Shown piece after piece: positions 53,075 through 60,554 of a stretch of 64,000 nt of DNA; the first letter of the stretch is position 1, and each line of letters begins with the position of its first letter. The position numbers and the translations under genes are program-made. Under the pieces are notes generated by a model. It was given only the letters and a program-made list of their open reading frames with translations. It did not search any database and was not told where the DNA came from. Source of the stretch: JAXDAY01 sp034679345 (GTDB lineage: Bacteria > Eisenbacteria > RBG-16-71-46 > CAIMUX01 > VGJL01); the NCBI GenBank assembly GCA_034679345.1, contig JAXDAY010000033.1:1-64000 (forward strand), read 5' to 3'.

Positions 53075-53743
53075 CTACGATTCGCGCAGCGCGCGGGGGA
53101 AGAGCACGTTGTTCTCGAGGTGGATGTGCTCCATGAGATCGGCTTCGAGCTTGCCCAACCGCAGGTACAGCGCCTTCCAGCTCGTGCAGGCCTCCGCCGG
53201 CGGGATGAGGTCGTGCGCCAGCTCGCGGGTCCGCTGGAGCCCGCGGGCATGATCGCGATGCTCGTGCTCCATCGCCTGGACCGGACCGCCGGCGTGGCAC
53301 CCGAGTCCCTGCGCGATCATGGGAAAGAGAACCTGCTCCTCCTTGGCGAGGTGATCCAGGACGGACTCGTGGACCGCTTGGAGGTGATCGGCCAGGCCGA
53401 CCGGGCAACTCGCCTTGTCGGCGTGACGCATCTGAACCTTCTCGGCGAGAGCCACCAGCTCCGGGAGCTCGGAGCGCAGCTCTCGGTGGTAGCGATCGAC
53501 GATGAACTCGATCAGCTCCCCGAGCGGACGCTCGCTCCAGCCGAGGGCCGCGCCCGCCGGCGCGTCCTCGACCTGGATCTCCGAGAGAACGCTATCGGGA
53601 TCGAGCCCACGATCGCGGCAGGCGTCCTCGAGCGACTTCTTGCCGCCGCAGCAGTAGTCGAGGCCCCTGCTATAGAAGACGCGAGAGGCGCGGGGATATG
53701 CGACCGCCAGGTCGGCTAACGACATCCGATGATCTATGCTCAT
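53075..53743 (-). CDS. ytfE: YtfE/RIC iron-sulfur cluster repair protein
   Basis: This 222-residue di-iron protein repairs Fe-S clusters after NO or oxidative damage. The N-terminal ScdA-type domain has RGLDYCCGGKKSLEDAC. The hemerythrin-like part has ligands in DRYHRELRSELPEL, HESVLDHLAKEEQVLFP, MEHEHRDHARGL and MEHIHLENNVLFPR. It is the first gene of the ytfE-norZ-DUF6448 operon and diverges from norR, an arrangement expected for a NorR regulon. Confidence 0.95.
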   Translation of the reverse strand: MSIDHRMSLADLAVAYPRASRVFYSRGLDYCCGGKKSLEDACRDRGLDPDSVLSEIQVEDAPAGAALGWSERPLGELIEFIVDRYHRELRSELPELVALAEKVQMRHADKASCPVGLADHLQAVHESVLDHLAKEEQVLFPMIAQGLGCHAGGPVQAMEHEHRDHARGLQRTRELAHDLIPPAEACTSWKALYLRLGKLEADLMEHIHLENNVLFPRALRES

Positions 53744-53770
53744 GACGAACCTCCTTTTGCCTATTCATAG

Positions 53771-53787
53771 AGCAGGTTCGGGACCAG
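53771..53787 (-). promoter_or_regulatory. Sigma-54 (-24/-12) promoter of the ytfE-norZ operon
   Basis: On the minus strand the sequence CTGGTCCCGAACCTGCT has the invariant GG and GC elements at 10-base spacing and matches most of TGGCAC-N5-TTGCT. It ends about 30 bases before the ytfE ATG. The flanking 53791-53805 carries the palindromes GTTAAC and TTACTGTAA in AT-rich DNA, which may be activator sites. NorR is a sigma-54 activator, so the pairing is coherent. Confidence 0.7.
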
Positions 53788-53872
53788 TCAGTTAACTTAC
53801 TGTAAATAAATGACTTCTGTTTGTGTGTTATGATTGAGACAACGGATGGGTGTTGTAGAAGGAGTAACGCCG

Positions 53873-55432
53873 TTGTCTGAACCACAACAATTCAAGGGGC
53901 TCGAGGTCCTCCTCGAAATCGCGCGGGACCTCACGGCTTCGCTGGCCACGCGCGACCGGTACGATCGGCTGCTCACCGCCATTCGACGGGTGATTCCCTG
54001 CGATGCCGCATGTCTCCTGCGACTCGAGGGAGAGGAACTGGTGCCCCTGGCGGCGCATGGGCTGACCGAGGAGGCGCTTGTCCGGCGCTACCATCGGCGC
54101 GAACACCCGCGACTCGACATCATCCTGTCCGGCAGCAACCCCGTTCGATTCCCGACCGACTCCAACCTGCCTGACCCGTTCGATGGACTGATCGCTTCCG
54201 ACCCCCGGGCGCTGGAGCACATCCATGCGTGCCTGGGCTGCCCCCTCATGGAGGGAGGCGAGGTGGTCGGGGCGCTCACCGCCGACGCGCTCGCCCCTCA
54301 CGCCTTCGATGACCTCGAGCCCCGGCTGCTCGCGGCCCTCGGGGCCCTGGCCGGAGCGGCGATGCGCACCACCGCCCTCATCGAGTCGCTGGAGCGCTAC
54401 GCCGATCGGAAGGGAGAGATCGCGCGGGAACTGCAGCGCAGCGCCGCGGGGACACAGATCATCGGGCAGTCCCCCAGCATGCAGCGCTTGCTCCGCGAGA
54501 TCGCGCTCGTCGCCGGAAGCGACCTACCGGTTCTGATCGTCGGGGAGACCGGCGTGGGCAAGGAGCTGGTCGCCCAGCAGGTGCACGAGGGTTCTCGCCG
54601 TCGCCACGAGGCTCTGATCCAGGTGAACTGCGCCGCGCTCCCGGAATCGATCGCGGAGAGCGAGCTCTTCGGGCATGTGGCCGGCGCCTTCACCGGCGCC
54701 TCGCGGGACCGAGCGGGGAAGTTCGACATCGCCGACGGCGCGACGCTCGTGCTCGACGAGATCGGCGAGCTTCCCCTGACGATTCAGCCCATGCTCCTGC
54801 GCGCGCTGCAGCACGGGGAGATCCAGCGCGTCGGCGAGGATCGGCTCCGCAGGGTCGATGTGAGAATCATCGCGTCGACCAATCGCGATCTCGAGAAGGA
54901 GGTGGAGGCGGGGCGCTTCCGCGCGGATCTATACCATCGGCTGGCGGTCTACCCCCTGCGCGTTCCCCCACTGAGGGAGAGGCGCGAGGACATCCCTCTG
55001 CTTGCGGCCTACTTCCTGGACCAGGCGCGACGGCGCCTCGGGCTCGGGCCGCTGCGGCTCTCACCCGAGGCGCGCGAGATGCTCATCACGGCGGACTGGC
55101 CGGGGAACGTCCGCGAGCTCGAGAACGTCCTCAGCCGCGCGATCCTTCGGGCGGCGGCGATCCACCGCGATCGAAGCCCCCTCGTCCTCGAGGCGCGCCA
55201 GATCGACTTGCCTGCGATCCCCGCGGCGAGGCCTGACGCCATCGAAGCCGAGGAAATCGCGATCTCCGGGGAGACGCGCACGCTGAAGGACCTCACCCTC
55301 GAGTTCCAGCGGCGCATCGTCGAGGCGGCATTGGCGCGCGCGGGCGGGAACTGGGCGGCCGCGGCGCGCGAATTGGGAATGCATCGCAGCAACCTGCACC
55401 ATCTCGCGAGTCGGTTGGGATTGCGCGGCTGA
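53873..55432 (+). CDS. norR: NorR-type sigma-54-dependent transcriptional activator
   Basis: This 519-residue regulator has an N-terminal GAF domain (residues about 20-175), where NorR senses NO through a non-haem iron. An AAA+ domain follows, with Walker A GETGVGKELVA, the sigma-54 contact loop GAFTGA (HVAGAFTGASRDRAGKF) and Walker B TLVLDEIGEL. The Fis-type helix-turn-helix ends GMHRSNLHHLASRLGL. I chose the TTG at 53873 because AAGGAG lies nine bases upstream and it gives the expected N-terminus; a longer frame starts at 53834. It activates the divergent ytfE operon. Confidence 0.92.
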   Translation: MSEPQQFKGLEVLLEIARDLTASLATRDRYDRLLTAIRRVIPCDAACLLRLEGEELVPLAAHGLTEEALVRRYHRREHPRLDIILSGSNPVRFPTDSNLPDPFDGLIASDPRALEHIHACLGCPLMEGGEVVGALTADALAPHAFDDLEPRLLAALGALAGAAMRTTALIESLERYADRKGEIARELQRSAAGTQIIGQSPSMQRLLREIALVAGSDLPVLIVGETGVGKELVAQQVHEGSRRRHEALIQVNCAALPESIAESELFGHVAGAFTGASRDRAGKFDIADGATLVLDEIGELPLTIQPMLLRALQHGEIQRVGEDRLRRVDVRIIASTNRDLEKEVEAGRFRADLYHRLAVYPLRVPPLRERREDIPLLAAYFLDQARRRLGLGPLRLSPEAREMLITADWPGNVRELENVLSRAILRAAAIHRDRSPLVLEARQIDLPAIPAARPDAIEAEEIAISGETRTLKDLTLEFQRRIVEAALARAGGNWAAAARELGMHRSNLHHLASRLGLRG

Positions 55433-55471
55433 GAATCGATCTCTATATGGAGACACCGCGCAATCGCCGGC

Positions 55472-56644
55472 CTAGCGAAGGAGACTGACGCGCAGGCGCG
55501 TCACTTCGGTGCCGCACCGCAGATGGCAGAAATAGGAACCGCTCGGCAGTGGCCGGTCGTCGAGATCGCGGCCGTCCCACAGGAGCATCCTCTGGCCTGC
55601 CGCCAGGGACGAGTGACTTTCTCTCCAGACGAGCCGTCCGTGCACGTCCATGATCTCGAGCTCGATCGACTCCCCTCCTGGAGGGACGACGACCGGGATC
55701 CTGACGACGGCGCGGGCCGGGTTGGGCCGCGCGCGGGTTGAATCCCGCAGACGTGGAGGATCGGCGATCGCCGCGGTCGTATCGGAGTCGACGGGCAGGA
55801 ACGCGGGCATCTGATCCGGCACGAAGACGGCGAGCGTGCGCGCAGGGATCGGAAACCATGCGATCGTGTTGGAGCCGAGCGGCTGCGAAGCGACCACCCA
55901 AAACGGCGAGGGGGCGCCTATCGCCGGATAGTAGTAGACCGGGTCGGTGAGGTCGTGCGGGGCGTGACGAAGAGCGAGGAGCGTATCACCAGCCGTGAGC
56001 ACGAAGTTCAGGCGCGTGTCGGTCAACAGCGCCAGCTCGGCGACGGCGGATCGTAGAGCCTCGGAGATCTCCAGATCCGGATGCTCGGCTACGCCCTTCA
56101 AGAGGTAGAGGAAGTACAGCTCGGAGTCGATGTACTCATCGACATACTCGGGAGGGTGGCTCTCGAGGTAGTTGGGATCATCCGCCGTGAGCAGCTCGAC
56201 CATGAGAGAGTCGCTCATCCTGCCGTTGTGCGCGAAGAGGACTCCATCCCGCTGGAACGGGTGCGGATCTGGAACGCCGCAGTGGCTCGCGGTGCACTTT
56301 CGAAGGTGGGCGATCGCGGCACCGGGAGCGATCGACCGCAGCTCCTCGACCGCCACGTCGAACTCGCGAAACGTGAGGTGATCGGCCGGCGGCCCCCCCC
56401 TTCGAACGAGCGGCCGGTTGAGCGGGACCTCACCCCCTCCGGGCGGGAAACAACCGATCCCCCAACCATCCGGATTGAGCTGGCTGAGCGATCGAAGGCT
56501 CACCGTCCCCGCGGTCAGATGGTCGGCGATGAGATTCTCCGGGTATTCCTCTCCCACGAGAGCCCAGAATCGGCACGCGACCGCAGGATGGGGAAGTTGG
56601 CAGAGGGCGGCGATGACGACGGCGGCACACGCGAAAGTTCGCAT
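55472..56644 (-). CDS. Exported class-II glutamine amidotransferase (GATase_4-like) with FlgD-type C-terminal domain
   Basis: This 390-residue protein has a signal peptide whose cleavage site (AVA then Cys24) exposes the motif CRFWALVGEE. Class-II amidotransferases are Ntn enzymes that need an N-terminal Cys. Other family motifs are LNPDGWGIGCF and the pair HLRKCTASHCG with HPFQRDGVLFAHNGRM. The last 80 residues are a FlgD-like Ig domain (ARPNPARAVVRIPV, then WDGRDLDDRPLPSGSYFC). It is thus a secreted or surface Ntn hydrolase. The biological substrate is unknown, and Cys24 could instead be lipidated. Confidence 0.85.
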   Translation of the reverse strand: MRTFACAAVVIAALCQLPHPAVACRFWALVGEEYPENLIADHLTAGTVSLRSLSQLNPDGWGIGCFPPGGGEVPLNRPLVRRGGPPADHLTFREFDVAVEELRSIAPGAAIAHLRKCTASHCGVPDPHPFQRDGVLFAHNGRMSDSLMVELLTADDPNYLESHPPEYVDEYIDSELYFLYLLKGVAEHPDLEISEALRSAVAELALLTDTRLNFVLTAGDTLLALRHAPHDLTDPVYYYPAIGAPSPFWVVASQPLGSNTIAWFPIPARTLAVFVPDQMPAFLPVDSDTTAAIADPPRLRDSTRARPNPARAVVRIPVVVPPGGESIELEIMDVHGRLVWRESHSSLAAGQRMLLWDGRDLDDRPLPSGSYFCHLRCGTEVTRLRVSLLR

Positions 56645-56702
56645 CCTCGCATCTCCTCTTCGGGACCGCGACCGCCCGTTGGTTTCAGGCCGCGAGGATC
56701 CC

Positions 56703-57686
56703 CTAAGCGTCGCGTCGCAGGATCAGGAGGGTCAGATCATCCTTCCACGGGCCGCCCGCGAACTCGTACGAATCCTTGAGCACCGTCGCCGCAAGCTCCA
56801 TCGGCTCCGCATCGGCGTGCTTCGGCAAGATCTCGAGCATTCGGGTCGTTCCGAACTCCTCCCCGGAGCGATTCGTCGCCTCGGAGAGACCATCGGTGTA
56901 TAGGAACAGAGTCTCTCCCGGCTCGAGCGAGAGCCGGCTCGCCGTGAACGGGGTCGCTCCGAACATCCCGACGGGCAACCCGGTCGCCTCCACGGAGAGC
57001 ACGCGCCGGGAGCCGAGCACGAGCGGCGGGCAGTGCCCAGCGTTACAGATCTCGATCGTCCCATCGGCGACCGCCCTCCCGCAGACCAGCGTCGCGTAGC
57101 GGGATACGACCGACTTCTGCGTCAGGAGCTCGTTCGCGCGCGTGACCAGTCGATCGACCGGAATCGAGGGCTCGATGAGACTACGGAAGATCGCTCCGAC
57201 GTGAGCCATGAATAGCGAGGCTGCGACCCCCTTGCCGGCGACATCGCCGATCAGGAAGTAGAGCTCCGCGGGGCTCCCCGGACAGGCGATCAAGTCGCAC
57301 ATGTCGCCGCTGACGTGGCCTGCCGGCTGATACCGGAAGTGGCTCTTCCACCCGGCGCAGCGCAGATCCTGTTCGGGGAGGAGCGACCATTGAATGCGGG
57401 AGGCGAGGCCGAGATCGCTCTCGAGGGCGGAGATCTGCTCGCGGCTCAACTCGCAGAAGCAGTACTGCAGAGTCGGGTGGATGTGGAGATCTGCCTCATC
57501 CACCTCGCCGTGACACACGAGACATTCACCGAACCGGTTGCCCTCCAGCCTTCCGAGCGCGTCGTCGACCTCCTGGAGGAGCCGCATCAGATCCCCCGCC
57601 TCGCCCAATCGCTCCAGGGCTGCGGCGATCTGGCGACGGCGGTCCATCAACTGATCACGAAAAGCTGCGCTGACGGATGCGTCCAT
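56703..57686 (-). CDS. PP2C-type (SpoIIE/RsbU-like) phosphatase with N-terminal DksA-like zinc finger
   Basis: This 327-residue cytoplasmic protein has an N-terminal helical segment and a DksA/TraR-like finger (ECLVCHG at Cys55/Cys58, then HIHPTLQYCFC at Cys76/Cys78). The PP2C domain has GDMCDLIACPG, LIGDVAGKG, LYTDGLSEATN and WKDDLTLLILR, keeping the metal-binding Asp residues. Such phosphatases dephosphorylate STAS antagonists in partner-switch pathways. A STAS gene lies 23 kb away in this window. The second Cys pair spacing differs from classic DksA (CxC, not CxxC). Confidence 0.88.
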   Translation of the reverse strand: MDASVSAAFRDQLMDRRRQIAAALERLGEAGDLMRLLQEVDDALGRLEGNRFGECLVCHGEVDEADLHIHPTLQYCFCELSREQISALESDLGLASRIQWSLLPEQDLRCAGWKSHFRYQPAGHVSGDMCDLIACPGSPAELYFLIGDVAGKGVAASLFMAHVGAIFRSLIEPSIPVDRLVTRANELLTQKSVVSRYATLVCGRAVADGTIEICNAGHCPPLVLGSRRVLSVEATGLPVGMFGATPFTASRLSLEPGETLFLYTDGLSEATNRSGEEFGTTRMLEILPKHADAEPMELAATVLKDSYEFAGGPWKDDLTLLILRRDA

Positions 57687-57968
57687 GACAGTCTCCTACC
57701 CCCCGGCGACCATCGTCGACTAACCATTATACGGCATCCCCGGCCGGTCGCGCGAACCTCCGATTCCGAGGAGTCGGACCATTGCCACCCGCGTCCGCAG
57801 TCCGAGGATCGCACGGCGAGGCGAGCCTTGAACCACGCCCAGCGAGCCCCTAGGCTCGTTGCGCGGAGGCGCGCTTGGGCGAGCCAGCGGGTGCGCACGT
57901 TCTACCGTCGAGGCGCTCCCGGCGGCCGCTCGTCCCGCCGGGCGGGGGAGATCGAAAGGAGTTCTCTC
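57687..57968. other. Divergent intergenic region
   Basis: This 282-base region separates the phosphatase (minus) from the zinc metallopeptidase (plus). I see only the AAGGAG site before 57969. No RNA or repeat is evident. Confidence 0.35.
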
Positions 57969-58826
57969 ATGCGATGGAAGACAGGCCGCAGAAGCACGAA
58001 CGTCGAGGATCGAAGAGGCATGAGCGGCCGCGGGATCGCCGGCCTAGGCGGCGGGGCGATCGTCCTCATCGCCCTCTTCGCGATCCTGACGGGCACCAAT
58101 CCGCTCGAGATGCTCGAGCAGGCGGGCCCGACGGGCGGCTTCGTCGATCCCTCCATCTCGATGGAAAACATGACGGCCGAGCAGCAGGAGATCGCGGATT
58201 TCGCCTCGGTCGTGCTCGCCGATACCGAGGACACCTGGCGGGCCATCTTTCAGCAGATGGGCGCGACCTATCGAGAGCCGACCCTCGTCCTCTATAGCGG
58301 CTTCGTCGAGTCCGCGTGCGGGTACGCCCAGTCCGCCGTGGGTCCGTTCTACTGCCAGGCGGACGAGAAGGTCTACCTCGACTTGAGCTTCTTCGATGAT
58401 CTCCACCGACGCCACGGAGCGCCGGGCGACTTTGCGCAGGCCTATGTGATCGCCCATGAGATCGGCCACCATGTGCAGTGTCTCCTCGGAATCATGGACC
58501 AGGCGAACGAGCTTCGCTCTCGGTTGAGCGAGGCGGAGGCGAACGAGGTCTCGGTCCGACTCGAGTTGCAGGCCGATTTCCTGGCGGGGATGTGGGCCCA
58601 TCACGCGCAGCAGTCGCGCGACGTGGTCGAGGAGGGCGACATCGAGGAGGCGTTGAACGCGGCCAGCCAGATCGGAGATGACCGCCTGCAGATGGAGTCC
58701 CAGGGCTACGTCGTGCCCGACGCATTCACTCACGGAACCGCCGAGCAGCGCGCTCGGTGGTTCCTCAAGGGCTACCGGAGCGGAGACTTGTCGCAGGGAG
58801 ACACATTCGCCAACGAGGAGCTCTGA
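57969..58826 (+). CDS. Neutral zinc metallopeptidase, YpfJ family
   Basis: This 285-residue protein has one N-terminal membrane anchor (GIAGLGGGAIVLIALFAILTG). The catalytic domain faces the periplasm. The zinc motif is HEIGHHVQ in AYVIAHEIGHHVQCLLG (HExxH), with a downstream Glu ligand in LELQADFLAGMWA. The C-terminal HGTAEQRARWFLKGY motif is family-typical. The peptidase target is unknown. The ATG at 57969 follows AAGGAG; the longer open frame upstream overlaps the divergent gene. Confidence 0.9.
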   Translation: MRWKTGRRSTNVEDRRGMSGRGIAGLGGGAIVLIALFAILTGTNPLEMLEQAGPTGGFVDPSISMENMTAEQQEIADFASVVLADTEDTWRAIFQQMGATYREPTLVLYSGFVESACGYAQSAVGPFYCQADEKVYLDLSFFDDLHRRHGAPGDFAQAYVIAHEIGHHVQCLLGIMDQANELRSRLSEAEANEVSVRLELQADFLAGMWAHHAQQSRDVVEEGDIEEALNAASQIGDDRLQMESQGYVVPDAFTHGTAEQRARWFLKGYRSGDLSQGDTFANEEL

Positions 58827-58852
58827 GCGGGGCCACCCGTTGGTCAGGCCAT

Positions 58853-59494
58853 CTATGAGCCTGCCCCAATGAAATACGACTTGCCGTCCCAGATGACGGG
58901 GATTGCCCGCACGACGCAGAAGATCGCGGTGGAGTAGACAAGAATGTCGGTCGTCAGACGCATCGCGCCGACCCACTCCCCGGTCGCATGCATCCGATCG
59001 AGCGCGAAGACGATGCCGAGCGCGCAGAACGCCACCGCCTTCAATCCGCCATACGTTGCGCGGCTCCACCGCGAGGCGACGAGCTGCCGGCCGAGCGCGG
59101 ATTCCTGCATCGTCTTCCTGCCGAAGGGAGTCTTCCCCTTTTGGAAGGCGACGCTGCGAATGAGATCCGTCACGACCGTGCGCGTGATGATGACCAGCGG
59201 GACCCAATAAGCCACGTACGGATCCCCTTCCGGCCCGCGGCGGATGGCGAAGAAGACCCAGATCACCAGCTCGACGATCCGGTCGCCGGCGATATCGAAG
59301 AGCGCGCCCGCGTCGGAATCCTCGTGGTAGCGACGCGCCACCCAGCCGTCGAGCGCGTCCATGAAGATCACCCAAGCGAGAAGGGCGACCATGAGAAGAT
59401 CGATCCACCAGAGCTCGATCATCGTCCGCCGGGCCCAAACACCGACGACGACGAAGATCAACACGACACGGATCAGGGTGATCAGGTTCGCCAC
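58853..59494 (-). CDS. CDP-alcohol phosphatidyltransferase family protein
   Basis: This membrane enzyme moves a phospho-alcohol from a CDP-activated donor during phospholipid synthesis. The signature DALDGWVARRYHEDSDAG and following LFDIAGD is intact (Asp46, Asp49, Gly50, Ala53, Arg54, Gly63, Asp67, Asp71). About 213 residues give six membrane segments. The start is uncertain: GTG at 59494 gives the usual ANLITLIR N-terminus but has no clear ribosome site, while a GTG at 59611 would read through a terminator. Substrates such as PgsA-type or PssA-type cannot be told apart. Confidence 0.85.
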   Translation of the reverse strand: MANLITLIRVVLIFVVVGVWARRTMIELWWIDLLMVALLAWVIFMDALDGWVARRYHEDSDAGALFDIAGDRIVELVIWVFFAIRRGPEGDPYVAYWVPLVIITRTVVTDLIRSVAFQKGKTPFGRKTMQESALGRQLVASRWSRATYGGLKAVAFCALGIVFALDRMHATGEWVGAMRLTTDILVYSTAIFCVVRAIPVIWDGKSYFIGAGS

Positions 59495-59560
59495 GGTGAA
59501 CCATGATGAAGGCGCAGGGGCTAGGAAGCAACAGGTCCTTGGCGCCGTTCCCGTGGCATT

Positions 59561-59600
59561 GACAAGGACGCCCCGGCTTCTCAGCCGGGGCGTCTTGTCA
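59561..59600 (-). terminator. Strong terminator after the lectin-like gene
   Basis: GACAAG-ACGCCCCGGC pairs with GCCGGGGCGT-CTTGTC around a six-base loop, with one bulged G. It lies 33 bases after the stop of the minus-strand gene at 59633. It has the longest stem in the window. Confidence 0.8.
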
Positions 59601-59632
59601 CTTCGGGACACCTCATGCGAATGTCGGAAGTC

Positions 59633-60322
59633 CTACCGGAAGAGACCCCTGACCGCGCCCCACGTCGTCTGCTGGCTGGCCACAGGCTCATCGAGGATCA
59701 GCGAGAGGTCATCGTAGTAGACCGGGCTCGCGTTGTTCGCGTAGAGGTCCACCGCTCCGATGGCCGGAACTCCACCACCGCTCACGCCCTCGGTCCAGCT
59801 CTTCTGGTACAGCGGCTGGCCGTTGTAGTAGAAGGTCTGAAGATCCATCGCGAGGTCAATCTCGACCCGAATCTCGACCCACTGACCCATGATCAGCGGA
59901 AGGGTGTCGCCCTCAGGATCCGACACGACCTGCCCCGTGCTGCTGTTGAACATGACCTGGCTGGACCAGTTGTAGGGCCCGCCGTCGTTGTAGGTGTTCA
60001 GCAGCAGTAAGTAGGACTGGCCGTTGAATCCGGTCGGGATGTACTGCCACGCGGTGAAGAACCACTTGCCCGAGATCTCGTCGAAGTTGTGGACGATATC
60101 CGAGGAAGCGGCGATCTCAACTGAGTTCGGAGCACTGATGAAATACAGATCCGTCAGATAGGCATCCCACGCCGGATCCCCATCCCATCCGTGCCACCCC
60201 CCCTGGCCATGAAGTCCGCTGCCGGTCGCATACGAGTCGAAGTTGTCCGACCAGTTCGCGAGCGCGACGACGGGCGTGAGGAGAACGCATAACCCAACCA
60301 CAAACAGTGTCGATACCTTCAT
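59633..60322 (-). CDS. Exported lectin/laminin-G-like protein with a WGAVRGLFR C-terminus
   Basis: This 229-residue protein has a signal peptide (MKVSTLFVVGLCVLLTPVVALA). The mature domain is a jelly-roll with a start motif NWSDNFDSYATGSGLHGQGG, which in other proteins marks concanavalin-A-like lectin domains. It includes YYDDLSLIL near the end. The final residues (TTWGAVRGLFR) form a short conserved-looking tail after a Gln/Thr-rich linker, which may be a sorting signal. No enzyme motif is visible. The ATG at 60322 has GGAGG-like sequence upstream. Confidence 0.7.
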   Translation of the reverse strand: MKVSTLFVVGLCVLLTPVVALANWSDNFDSYATGSGLHGQGGWHGWDGDPAWDAYLTDLYFISAPNSVEIAASSDIVHNFDEISGKWFFTAWQYIPTGFNGQSYLLLLNTYNDGGPYNWSSQVMFNSSTGQVVSDPEGDTLPLIMGQWVEIRVEIDLAMDLQTFYYNGQPLYQKSWTEGVSGGGVPAIGAVDLYANNASPVYYDDLSLILDEPVASQQTTWGAVRGLFR

Positions 60323-60554
60323 GAAGGAACCCTCCTATGCGCAAATGCCCGACACGGAGATTCTTGGCGGTCCCGAATGGAGTTCGATCGAGCGGTTCTC
60401 CGCGCCGCATAAGATTTTACCACAGGCTCGCAAGGAAGTATAGCTCGAAACTTGTGGAGGATGGCCTCCTAACTCGCTTGAAATGTGAGTCTTAGGACCG
60501 ACCACGCCGCGCTCAGGCAATTGCCGCGGCTTCCTCCTCGAGCGCGGCCCCGCC
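60323..60554. other. Intergenic region upstream of the lectin-like gene
   Basis: This 232-base region lies before the minus-strand lectin-like gene and after the FAD oxidase end. It is more AT-rich than its surroundings near 60410-60480. I see no clear promoter or RNA. Confidence 0.35.
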
